From Lanius collurio (Eukaryota; Chordata; Aves; Passeriformes; Laniidae), in assembly GCA_020086605.1 (NCBI GenBank), contig JACBWW010000039.1, positions 5,945,725 to 6,009,724 on the forward strand: a stretch of 64,000 nt of DNA, in the 5' to 3' direction. The notes beneath the pieces were generated by a model. That model saw only the letters and a list, made by a program, of their open reading frames with translations, was not told where the DNA came from and did not search any database. Made by a program: the position numbers and the translations under genes. Position 1 is the stretch's first letter. Every line of letters begins with the position of its first letter. This document shows, piece by piece, positions 28,183 through 39,700 of this stretch.

Positions 28183-31100
28183 CAATCAAGGCAAGGCTCA
28201 CCCCACAGCTGCTTCTCTTGCCTTCTACCCCACAAACCCAGAGCGCAGCACTCTCTGCTAAGCAGAATAATGATGCTGTAATTGCCCTAAAACTTTGTGT
28301 CTCTGCACTGCAAATGCCATTAATGAACTATTTACAGCCTGGAAATGTGCAGTTTCCAGTTCCCCTGCCATGGCCCCAGCTGCCAACATGCTGCAGCCAC
28401 AGGTGGCTCTCCCACCCCCAGCTCCTGTGCAGGCAGCACTGGGACCTGGGTAATTAATAACAAATTATTGGCATGTAGTGTCTAGACATCTTCCTAGTGG
28501 GAGCTGGATGGGATCCTGGCAGCTCACTGCATACCAAACACCACACAGCCCAGTCTGGATTGCCTGGGTTGGATTTGGAATTAAGGGCTCCACTTCCTAT
28601 TACTTAACCCAAAGGCCACCCAATACTGCGAGCCCAAGGAAGGGATTATTAGCTAATAAATAATTACTAGGAAAGAATAAACTAAGTTTAAAACTCAGTA
28701 AGCAAAGGAATAAAATGACTGATCTCTGAAGAACAGCTCTGACAAGTAAATAGAGCTTGCTGCTGGGAAAACTCCTAATGGGAGGGTTCAATAAAGTCCA
28801 TATGTAATGTTCCTGAACTGATAAAAATAAGTTATTTTAGAAGCAGCTAAGTAACATTCCCCAGCCGTGCACCATGAGTGTTTTAAGACATCTTGTAGTG
28901 AGGACAGAGCAATGAGACCTTTTTTAAGCTGGAGCCAGCATGAATTAATATCTCTTGTTATTCCTTGCTTTCTCTTTCCTTTGTCTGATCCCTCCCTCCG
29001 AGAGCTTTAATCACCAATTCTTCCCCTTTCACTTCGTTAGCTGCCCGTGGGCGAGGATGAGGAGGGGAAAACATGGGTGGAAAACTTCTCAGCTGTCTGA
29101 CTCTGGCAGAGCTGGGCTGGAGGTGGCTACAGGGAGATGGAATTATAGGGACCCTGCACAGAAAACATTCAACTCGCTCCTAATCCATCCCCTTGAGTGG
29201 CACTCAGTAACACTTGTTTGCACAGCCTGGCAGTCCTGCTCCAGGATTGGAGTTCATTCCCTCCAAACATGCTAAAGGATGGACTGAGGATGAGTGGTAG
29301 GAGAAGTCTGGGAGCTGGCTGAGACCTTGCAGCTTTGCTCCCATCTCTGGCAGGGGGTGTTCCCCTCCCCGGGAAAGGGGAGCAGCCAGTGCCTTCCTCC
29401 GAGCGAGCAGAGCTGGAGGCAGCCCTGTGCAGTCGGGAAAGGTGCTGGACTGGGCTGGGAACTGGGCAGACTGGAGGTTTGAGGTGCTTCTGGAGGAGCT
29501 GTGGCATGGATGGACTGCTCACCCTCCAGCCCTGCAGCAGGGGGGTAAATCCTGGCAGTCCTGAGCAATCACCACCCCCTGCTCCTTCCTCCCCCTGCTC
29601 CTTCCTCCAGTGGCAGCAGCTCCAGAATTCAGGAGCCAGGGAAGACAAAGGGCCAGTTCTGATGTCCCTGCTGCTGGCCAGGCTCTCCCCAGACCCACCA
29701 AGGACAGAGCCATGTGCTCCTGTGCCTGGGCAGTGCCCCAAACACCTGGGCTGGTCTCCCGGGGGTGCTGCTGTGTCCCAACCCCGTCCCTGTGGCTGTG
29801 CCCCGTCCCTGGCACAGCCTGGCATGGCAGGGCTGGAGGGGCTCCCTGAAGGGACAGATCTGAACAGCCCGGCTGAGCTGCTCACACTTTTCACCACACA
29901 CATCCCACTGCTCTAATGTAGTCTTTTTGTTCCTTCAGGAGGGCTAAACTTGGCATTTTTGGGTCAGTTTTCTTGAGTGGTTGTGAATTTCCCCAGCAGA
30001 AACGGCCACGTGGCTCGGCCACTCTCATATAGACATGAAAGGGAGAAAAGAGATGAAAAGAACCCCCCAGTGAGGACTGAATTATGCATGAGTCTTGTTA
30101 TTCTCCTCTGCTGGTCCCAAGCTCAGGCCAGTTTGCTATTTTGCTAACAGGAAAAAAAATAAAATAGCAACCTAGCTCCTTGTGACTTGAAAAGTCAGGC
30201 AATTCCTGCAGTCATGGGTGTTATACCTGGTGTGAAAAAGGAGATTCAGAGGAGCCACACGGTGCTTTAAATCCCAAAGTGAGTTCAGCATGGACTCAAA
30301 ACCCCAGGGAAAATGAACTTATCACAGTGCAACTGCCTCGACCCCTGTCTGACCAAAAGTTCACAGAAGCCCATCATTACCTCAACCATAACTATACATT
30401 TTTCCTTAGGAATGAGACTCAGGCTTGGGAAGGCAGGAGGAGGTGAAATTCAGTTCTCTGTCTGTGGAATACTCATGGAATAATCATTATGAGGATGATG
30501 ACAAGAGAGCTCGATTTTACATGGCACTTCTGTCAGGAGATGTCAGAAGAGCTTCATGTGATCAAAGAGCACCAGTGGTTTGCTGGAAATACCCGTGCTT
30601 GCTGCCCTGCCAGCTTGCTGTGGGCAACTTTCTGGATCTGGTGATTCCAGGGGAGCTATTCCCATATTTTTAGCAGCTCTAAACAATTAATACAAGTTTT
30701 CATATATCACTGGACCAGCTTTTGTTGCTGCAGCTCCCAATGGTGAACTCCTGGTGCTGAGCCCAGGTGATTCCACCCTCTGCCCAAGCCTCCAGTGCCC
30801 ATGGGACTGCCTCAAATCCCACAGGAAAATCCCAAACCTCGGCTAATCCCAGGTTCCTAACACAGCTTCTGAAAGCTTGGACTCCAACATCTTTATTATT
30901 TCATCTGCTTGCTCAGTGCAGATGAATTATTTGCTGGGATATGGTGGGAATGGATTGGGCTGTTTCCTGCCTGTTCCATTCCTGGTGGGAATAACAACTG
31001 ATAAAACCCAAGGGAAAGTCTGAAGACTTTTTCCTCAGTGTCTTTTTAAAAAATGATATTTTTTAATATAAAGATTCCAATTAACACAGAACCTTGGGCT

Positions 31101-31677
31101 TCAGAAAGGGGGAAGGACAGGAATTAATTGTCTGCTATGTTAGCAGGGAGACCAAGTGCTGAATGCTGAGATTCCTATAATTTAGTTATATTCATTTGAA
31201 TAAATCTTAATCAGGACATAAAAATTAACAGAAAATGCCTCAGACTGTGTTTTCAGACAGGGAGAAAAATAATGAATATCTTATTAATTGTAAAATTATG
31301 CAGCTGGTAACTTTAATCATGAAATATGTAAAAGCTGAAGTTAAAGGGCTGTTAAAGGCTGAGCTGCAACCCTTTAGAACTTGTCTAAAAATGAGCTCTT
31401 GGGGGTGCCAGGGGAGTGCAGAAAGAGCAGAGGTGGCTGTGCAGGGCAGAGCGAGGAGCAGCTGGGGAACAAGGAGATCTGTGGGGACTCCACGGGGTCC
31501 TGGTGTGGAGGTTCCCTTGTGCTCCTCATTTCCACAATTCAGCAACCAACAGGTACTTTTTGAGCCACAGCAACTGTGAAACCCTTCACTTTTATGTGAG
31601 GACCAAGAGAACTTGAAGAGTGACCACAAAACACAGACTAAGCTCTGGACACCAGATAATATATTTAGACAGACTGT

Positions 31678-32138
31678 ACATATCCATCTACATCTATGTC
31701 TACATCTGTATCTACATCTATATCTATATCTATATCTATATCTATATCTATATCTATATCTATATCTATATCTATATCTATATTTACATCTATATATCTG
31801 TATCTATGTATCAATATATCAATATATCTATATCTATATATCTATATCTACATCTATATCTGTATCTATATCTATATATCTGTATCTCTATATCTCTATA
31901 TCTCTAGATCTCTAGATCTATATATCTTGATATCTTGATCTCTCTCTATATATCTCTATATCTCTATATCTCTATTTCTATATATCTATATCTACATCTA
32001 TATCTGTATCTATATCTATATCTCTGTATCTATATATCTCTATATCTCTATATCTATATATCTTGATATCTCTATATCTCTATATCTCTATATCTCTATA
32101 TCTCTATATCTCTATATCTATATATCTATATAGATATG
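31678..32138. repeat. ATCTAT hexanucleotide microsatellite with derived ATCTCTAT units
   Basis: About 460 bp of nearly pure TATCTA hexamers occupy the first 110 bases. Interrupted and 8-bp ATCTCTAT forms follow, with a homogeneous octamer block near 32066-32120. Open frames here (repeating IYIYIY or SISISI) are artefacts. The mix of a pure core and mutated flank is typical of a long-lived, slippage-prone array. Confidence 0.97.
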
Positions 32139-33109
32139 GAGACAAGCAGTAGCCCTGAGAGTCTCAAAGCTCTTGTCAGCCCATGCAGCAACGAGAAAGT
32201 CTTAGAAAATGAGGAAGCTTTGAAGGCAAATGTCACCAACCTCCATTTTTATAAATAATTAGCACTTTTTAGAGAGTTGCTTTCACCCAAGATCTAAAAT
32301 TCCTAAAGAATACACAAAAGATCTTAAGGGGCACTATGCCATCTAAATAAATCCAATTTATAAATATCTCCCAGCAATGGAAAAACTCAGGAATGAGGGG
32401 CAAACACTGATTTTCTCCCTCCCAGCCCAAGCTCCATGTTTTCAGAGCTCTGGTTTGGATTATGTTTAGAACTGGAAAGTCTCCCTGAGAAAGAGCAGAT
32501 GGCTGAGGCACTGATCCTGCCAGATGCTGATTTAGTCTGGATCAAATCCAGAAGAGCACTTTAGCTTTGTGCTTAACTTTAAGCACAAGAGTAACTCCAG
32601 AATTATCCCATGCTCCGAGGTGAAGCAGGATCTGAACGGCAGCGTCCAGCACCCCACAGGACAGACACTGAACCATCTGGACCATCTGGACCATCCACCT
32701 CCAAAGCTGGAGCTGCAAACCCCCTCCTGGAGCCAGCAACCCCTGCAGGTCCTGCAGGTAATCCCAGCCAGAGCCAGCAGAGCCAGGAGGCCCTGAATCC
32801 ACAGCAGATTCCCAGCGTGGCCGTGTGGAAACCAGCCAGTACCACCAGTACCACCAGAGGCACTGGGGGCACTGGGCAGGTGATTCCTGGGGGCATCTCT
32901 GCAGTTCATGCAGGCTGGGTGGTCCCAGTGCTCTTGGGAGGGGGAGCAGGCAGGGAGGTGGAGGAGGAAGAGTTTCCCTCCTTCACTGCCCCAGGGAAGT
33001 GGTTTCAGTCCAGGACCTGCACACTCTGGAAATCAGAGCAGGTGCCGTGGCCCTGCAGGGCTGCACAGCTCACTCTTGGTCAGGTCCTGCGTGGGGAGTG
33101 GGGACAACA

Positions 33110-33728
33110 GGGCAGGACAAAGGGACAGGATAAAGGGGCAGGACAAAGGGACAGGACAAAGGGGGCAGGATAAAGGGGACAGGACAAAGGGACAGGACAA
33201 AGGGGCAGGACACAGGGACAGGATAAAGGGACAGGACAAAGGGGGCAGGATAAAGGGGGCAGGATAAAGGGGGCAGGACAAAGGGGACAGGACAAAGGGA
33301 CAGGACAAAGGGACAGGACAAAGGGGGACAGGACAAGGGGGCAGGACAAAGGGACAGGACAAAGGGGGCAGGACAAAGGGGGCAGGACAAAGGGACACGA
33401 TAAAGGGACAGGACAAAGGGACAGGACAAAGGGGGCAGGACAAAGGGGGCAGGACAAAGGGACACGATAAAGGGACAGGACAAAGGGACAGGACAAAGGG
33501 GGACAGGACAAAGGGGGCAGGACAAAGGGGGCAGGACAAAGGGACACGATAAAGGGACAGGACAAAGGGACAGGACAAAGGGGGCAGGACAAAGGGACAG
33601 GACAAAGGGACAGGACAAAGGGGGCAGGACAAAGGGACAGGACAAAGGGACAGGACAAAGGGACAGGACAAAGGGACAGGACAAAGGGGGCAGGACAAAG
33701 GGGGCAGGACAAAGGGGACAGGACAAAG
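33110..33728. repeat. 13-14-bp minisatellite, GGGACAGGACAAA type
   Basis: Roughly 45 head-to-tail units occur in three main forms: GGGACAGGACAAA (13 bp), GGGGGCAGGACAAA (14 bp) and GGGACACGATAAA (13 bp). The GATAAA-type variants starting at 33392, 33459 and 33541 mark a higher-order unit of 67 bp. The plus strand almost lacks T. Three long minus-strand open frames rich in CPVPLS are produced by the repeat and are not genes. Confidence 0.97.
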
Positions 33729-34024
33729 AGCTCTCCAAGTGTTTAATGAACTCAGAATCATTATCAGCGTTCATGTCAGCACCTCTCGAACTGAACCACT
33801 CTCACACTTTCTCAAGACTGAGGGAGACATGAAGGGTTTTGACCCCAAAGTCTTGGGAGAGTTTTAAACAGGGCGTGTGACATCATTGCCAAACCCCAGC
33901 ACTTGTAAACAGCAGAGATCTGAGATGATCCCAGTGCTGGAGAATTCCAAGCATGCAAAGAACCCTCAGCAGCTTGGGAACCACGAGCTGGGGTGAGCAT
34001 CCCCTGACATCATCCCACACATAC

Positions 34025-34130
34025 CTTTGGTTTATCCCCCTGCCTCATGGGGGTGTTCTCAATGCTCCTGATCTTGTTTCCAACCACTGTGTTCTCCTGA
34101 ACCGTAACTTTTGGCCCCTCAGGATTGCAC
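34025..34130 (-). CDS. kdrl: VEGFR exon 11: middle of Ig-like domain 5
   Basis: The acceptor is taccaccag and the donor GTATGT. With two bases of exon 10 it reads (L)CNPEGPKVTV, then VVGNKIRSIEN and QGDKPK. The cysteine pairs with that of exon 10 by analogy with KDR, and GNKI is shared with KDR. The exon is 106 bp and ends in phase 0. Similarity is weak outside those points, so the assignment rests on phase, order and the two anchors. Confidence 0.82.
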
Positions 34131-36567
34131 CTGGTGGTAGAAAAGCAGAGATGGTGTTCAAGATAAGCAGGGAGGTGTGTTGGAGTGAGAGAATGTCAGT
34201 CTTAGATGATAGTCTTAGGTCTGAAAAACTCCCCAAAGCTGCTGCTGCTGGAATCTGTTTCTTCTTTGTGAAATTCCTCCGTTCCTTCTTTGCAACATTT
34301 CCAAATTATTTACAAAGCACCATGACAGAGGCAAACAAAATCAGTTCATGAGCAGCAATGAACCCCCCAAACTTTCCAAAGATTGAAAATGGAAAATACT
34401 GGACAACTAATTCAATCACATCAGTTTAATCTGGCTGTTATAAATTAAATTTCCAAATTCTTAATGCCCATCACTCCAAACTGCAGGGAGGTGGATGTTG
34501 CTGAGTGTCTGTCTGTGCTCAGCTTCCAACAGAAGTGTGGGCTGAGGGAGCAGAATGGATAAATTCTGGGATATGACAGCAGAAGGCTCCTTTAATGCTG
34601 CACATTCCCCAGTTACCAATCTTCATTTTGGAATATGAGTAAGGAGCAGAGTGTGAAACACATCATGTGGGAAGGTCCAACTGCACCATCCAGGGCAAAA
34701 AGCTTTCCTGTCTTCCTGAACTTGGAAAAACTAAGCAGAGACACAGCTCTTCTCACTCCTAGAAATGCAAAGGCTCGAGCCCACCACGGGGTTTCAGGAG
34801 GTAAAATGAATATGGACTTTTATAGGTGCTGACCAGGGGCTGATGCTGCAGAAGATCCATCCCTAAATCAGCTGTGCCTTTGCCAAAGGCACTCAAAGCA
34901 CAGGGGCAACACCCTGGGTCAGGGGAGGGTTTACAGCTCTCAAAGGGGCCTCATTAGAAGATGTCTTGAAGGACTTCCTGCAAGGCACAATCCTGTCCTG
35001 AGGATGAAGGGGGAAAGCTCAGAGGAAGTAAATCACATCCCAGCTCTAAGGAACAATGCTGGTGCTCAGAGATTCAAAGGGCACTGCTGAGGCAGAGTGG
35101 GGGGAGAGAAAGAGAGAGAGAGAGGAAGTCAGACAACAGAAGGAAGTGGGGGCTGTGTCATTTCCCACAGGAATGCTCCTCCAGCTTCTGCTGCAGAAAG
35201 ATAAGGCTGCCCCTGGGGCCAGCAGAGGTAGAGCCACTCTGCAATTGTATTTAAATTGATAAGATCAGAGAGCCAGAGAGCTGCAACAAGGGTTATGTGA
35301 GGTCCTCTGCCACCAGGTCACTGGTTTGGATCTGGTTTAATTCGGCACTCATGGCCAATTCTCTCCCCCTAGACACAAAGGTCTGGAAAAGATTTCGGGT
35401 CATCTCTGTGGCTTTCCTAGAGGGTGCAGAACCTGTTTCCATGTGGTGTTTCCACCCTGCTCTTGTTAAGCCCCTCCCAAGCAGAGCCCCTGTGCCTCCT
35501 GCTGCCCCGAGACTCCATCAATGCCAACAAATCCCTGAGTTTATTCCCCCAGGAGCAGAGTAACTGCAGGATCCCTCCCTGAGCAGGCACACAAGGCCAC
35601 CCCCAAGCTGAGACTGGATCACCCAACATCCCTGTGCTGCACCAGAGAACCTGGGAAAGGATTTCTCCATGGTTTTCCCCTGTCTCACAGTGTGCCATTC
35701 ACAGCAATAAATGAGTGAGAAAATAAGGCACCATCCAGCAATTTTCCCTCTTGATTTCTAGACTTGTCTTCATTTTTTTTTTTAGGGATGGAAACCCTGA
35801 TTTCATCCCTCTTACTGCAGGGAGGAGCTGAAGTGGTCAGAACTGTGCAGGACCTGGCTCCTGCATGTGCCCAGGGGCTACCAGGGAAGCAACTGGGCAT
35901 CAGCCATGGCCTCTCTCTGCAGACCCCTCTGCTCAGGGAACTGCAGGAGCAGAGGGAGCATCTCCTTTGTCCAAAGGCATCCTGGCTGTTCCCTGGCCTC
36001 CTTCCTCTGGCAGCTCTGACCCAGTGACTGCTGTGTGTTCACACCTCAGCCTCCAGCACAGAAGGGTCCCCAGGAAGACTCAATTCCCTCTTCCAGCTTC
36101 TGGGACACAGAGGCTGCCACAGGAGCCTGAGCTCAGTGTGCACGAGTGAAGACAGCCCTTGGGAATGCCCTGAATCCCACATGGATTTAAGGAAGCCAAG
36201 CCTTCAGCAGGTTTGTCTGGCAAAGCTTGTGGGGCAAGAAGTTTGTTAGCTCTGCCCACAGATATCCTGGTTTTCCCTTGTCAAAGCATTCACAGCATTC
36301 AGCAGGGCTAAGGAAAGGTCTGGGGAAGTCACAGGGGCCTTGCTGGTCAAGGTAAAGAAAATTCAGTGATCTTTAGTCACTTTAAACTTGTTTAACACAG
36401 TTCAGGGAATGCACAAAGTGCACAGACACCAGCTGGGCTCAGAACCCTGCAGATCTTCACTCTGGTGGTGCTTTCAGCTCCGATGAATTCGGATGGAGGG
36501 AAGAGAAAACCTGACTGGAAACTCCCCAGCACTTCAGGGCCCTGTCACCAGGAGGGATGGCACTTAC
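34131..36567 (-). other. Intron 10
   Basis: This 2.4-kb intron contains a short GA run at about 35106-35122 and a T run near 35774. No coding or transposon signal was recognised. Confidence 0.6.
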
Positions 36568-36718
36568 AGGGTGTCTGTGAGGTTGCAGGGCTGCCACTTC
36601 CACTCGATCCTTGGCTCGGGATTCCCACTCGCCGTGCACTGGATTTTGTGTTTGCTTCTCAATTCCACCCGCACAATCTTATCAAAATCTGTTTCCTTTT
36701 CATAGATCTTGGGTCTCT
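36568..36718 (-). CDS. kdrl: VEGFR exon 10: first half of Ig-like domain 5
   Basis: The acceptor is ttcctttag and the donor GTAAGT, after a 9.9-kb intron. It reads (E)RPKIYEKE, then SKHKIQCTASGNPEPRIEWKW, with the first Ig5 cysteine and central Trp. QPCNLTDT follows; its extra cysteine matches the first of the additional Ig5 pair in KDR. The exon is 151 bp and ends in phase 2. Confidence 0.88.
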
Positions 36719-39700
36719 CTAAAGGAAAAAAAAAACCACAAAATTGCAAATGAGCAAATTTACATCCATGGTCGTGTTTCTATAAAAGGGTTTGAAACAT
36801 TTTGCTGGGAGAAGTGATGATCCAGTGAGGCTGCTGGTGTTGTGGGGAAATTCCCAGCAGTTTTGAAAATACTCCTTCACAGAAACAAGGGTGTTGGTCA
36901 TGGCATTTCACAAAATACATTGCAATGCTACCACATTCATCCCAATCCCTTTCAAGGGTTGGTGTGGATCTGCTGGACTTCTGGAAAATTCATGCTATGG
37001 AACATCTCTTGGGCAGGGACCACAGGATCAGGATCAGTCCGTGGACTGTGGGCAAAATGGGATTGGAGTGCTGATGTCAGCTCCTGAGAGGAACCTTATC
37101 AGGCAGCTGCTGCTCTGCAGTGCAGCCACCAGGTCTTCAGGGCTTTGGGACAAAACATCTTTTTTATCTGAAGTCTTTCCTTTTCTATGTGTGTGTGTAA
37201 TGTGCACTGGATGGAGGGGACAAGAGAGCGAGGAAGGAGTGGTGTGGGGAAACACTTGGGGAGAAAATGCCAAGAAATTCTCACCAACCACACACCCATT
37301 AAAAATGTCACAGCATTACTCACATCTGGAGGGGCTGCAAGATCACACCCTCGCCCTGGAAATCTCTCAAGAGCAAACTTTTTTGTGACACTTTCAGGGC
37401 TGCTCGTTGCCAGCAGGAAAGAAACACTTTGTCCTGTCTCCTTCCAGCTCCCACAGGAAGGCACGGAAAGGAGAAATAACGGGAAAAAAGCCCCAAAGTG
37501 AAGTGAACTTTTGCTAACCTCGCACAGGGTGGGTTTGGGTTTGGGGTGAAAGCACAGGCTCTTCCCTTGTGCAGACAGCTCTGCCCATCCCTGGCTCTAT
37601 CTCTTTGTCTGCTTCTCATAACAGGAAATCAAACAGATTTATTGGTGGGGTCCCTCCGTGGGACACCCCTGTGCTGCCAAGAGAGGCTGCTCTGCACCGA
37701 GGCCTTCTGACAAGCTGGGAAGTGAATGTAGATTAGATTTCTATTTTTTGGGTTAACTTATTTTTTCTGCTGTCAGGGAGGCCCCAGATATGTAAATATG
37801 AGCTATTGCCCACCTCATCAATCTTGAGCCCTTTCCCTCTTTTCTTTTAAATAATCTTTTTCTGCCTTCCAGCCCTCTTAGGAGAGGACTGACCAGGCTG
37901 ATCCCAGGTCTTGGTGGGACTCTCACTTGGCATTTCTCATGGTCAGACTCTGAAAGATCTGACCTCACCAGTGCCTGAAAACACATCAGTACTTCCTTCT
38001 CCACCCCATGGAAGCATTGACTGGAGCAGGTTCAGCCATATCCCATCCTGTCATAAAACACTGGCTGTTTAAAGGAGCTTCAGTAGGTCCTGATTAACAT
38101 TTCCCCTGAGGAACCCAAACGCTGGCCCCTCTTGGTGTGGCTCTCACCACAGGATTCCAAGTGCTTGGAGATTCCTGAGCAGTTCACAAACTATTGGGAC
38201 TAACAGTGAATTTCCTTAGCTGGCATCTCATTTCCAATCAATAAATTATTTCTGATCATAAAAATAATTCTGTAAATTCCCCCCAGAGGGAGAAACACAT
38301 TTTTTATTATCTCGGACACTTTTCAGTCTCAAATCCTGTGTTTGACATGCTTGGACTGACCTCAAAATTGTGATTTTCGCTTGGAGAAAGACTCAAAGTT
38401 CAGTGTGAAAGGTTACAAAAGTGTTATGTGATAGGTTACTCAAGTGTTGTGTTTTGGGCTGGAAAGGCAAAACTTTAAGCACTTGGGCAGGGGCACTGGT
38501 GTGTGTGTGTGTGAAGGAGCATGGGGAGACAAGGGTTGATCACAATCTTTGAATATCAGGACATTTTTCTATATTCTTGGTTGATTGTCATTTAAATTGT
38601 CCTTTTAAAAAAGAAATAATAATTTAACTTGATCCAATTCTAACAAGCACACACACGATCGAGGAGTGAATTTTTCATGCCAAAATTAATGGCCCATTAA
38701 ATATGACTCGAGACCTAAAATGAGTCAAAGTGATTCATCAATTGAAATAATCATTATTTATGATCAAGCAGGGTTTTTTTAAGTGTGAGGGGTTGGCTAG
38801 AAATGCCCTCCCATGTGTTCTTTCCCAATACACAGAGCGGGGTGGTGGCTTTTTGTGGGCACGAGTTCAGAGGCTGCAGCAGCTTCCCCTCGTGTCTGTG
38901 CCTTTCCCCTGCAGAGGTGGGGACAGAGGGGGGGTCACCCTGCAGGTGACATGATGGGGACAGGGCCCTCCCACACCCCCCTGTGCTCCCCTGTCCCTGC
39001 AGGGTGCTGGCCCTGGAGCACTGTGGGTTTGTGGGGGAAAGTGGGGTCCTCCTACAGGGGGTATTTCTTGGGGTGAAACCTTTCCAGCCCTCTGCCCAGT
39101 GCCACGGCCATTTCAGCCCTGCCTGTGCCCCTGAAGGCAGCTGGAGCTTTGCCCTTCCCCTTGCTGGCCCAAACCCTCTTTGCAGCACTTCCATGGGGGA
39201 TGGAAAGCCAAGAACTGGTTTCAGTGGTGGGCCTGGCCCTTTGGGTGGGCTCAGACTGGCTGGTGCCTCAGGGCTGGCACCTGCACGGTGTCCCCTTGGA
39301 CAGGCTCTCACGTCAGCCTGCAGAGGGGTTTAGAGCCCCAAGCCTGGCATTGCTGAGGGTGCACCTGGCAGAGTTTTGGGTAACTCTCTCCATCCCCCTG
39401 CAGACAGAGCTTTGCTCTCCCTTTCACGTTATGCACAACCCCTGTCCCTGCTCATGTGCAGCGTGGGGCAGGCTGGGGGTGCAAACCCCTCTGCTGGAGC
39501 ACATCCTTCCACACCCTTCCTTCCTCCTTGTCCCACTTTGGCTGCTCCTCCTCCTCCTCCCAGGGACCTGCCTGCTCCCCCAGCCTCTGCTCCACGGCCC
39601 TCCCCAGGCTGAGCTTTCTCAAGCAGAAGCCAAACAAACCTTAAAAGCTTTCTGGTCCCTGGCTGTGTGGGGAAGGCGAGCTGTGCAGATGGCTTTAAAT

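Larger units (their letters stand above)
24961..34024 (-). other. Intron 11
   Basis: This 9.1-kb intron is the most repeat-laden: a CR1 at 27735-28182, an ATCTAT microsatellite at 31678-32138 and a GGACAAAG minisatellite at 33110-33728. Small triplet-like duplications sit at 32670-32700 and 32835-32880. GC-rich parts give overlapping open frames on both strands that I do not accept as genes. Confidence 0.65.

Noticed and set aside
27588..28457. Open frames up to 215 residues on both strands
   Set aside because: They overlap a CR1 fragment, on both strands, and show no CR1 reverse transcriptase or other protein motif; CR1 3' tails are GC-rich and stop-poor.
29169..29916. Open frames up to 244 residues on both strands in GC-rich DNA
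   Set aside because: Mutually overlapping frames with no motif or splice support.
31613..31938. Plus-strand open frames with IYIYIY or SISISI repeats
   Set aside because: They are produced by the ATCTAT microsatellite.
33033..33774. Three overlapping minus-strand open frames of 210-242 residues rich in Cys, Pro, Val and Leu
   Set aside because: They are the translation of the 13-14-bp minisatellite; all three frames stay open because the repeat lacks stop codons on that strand.
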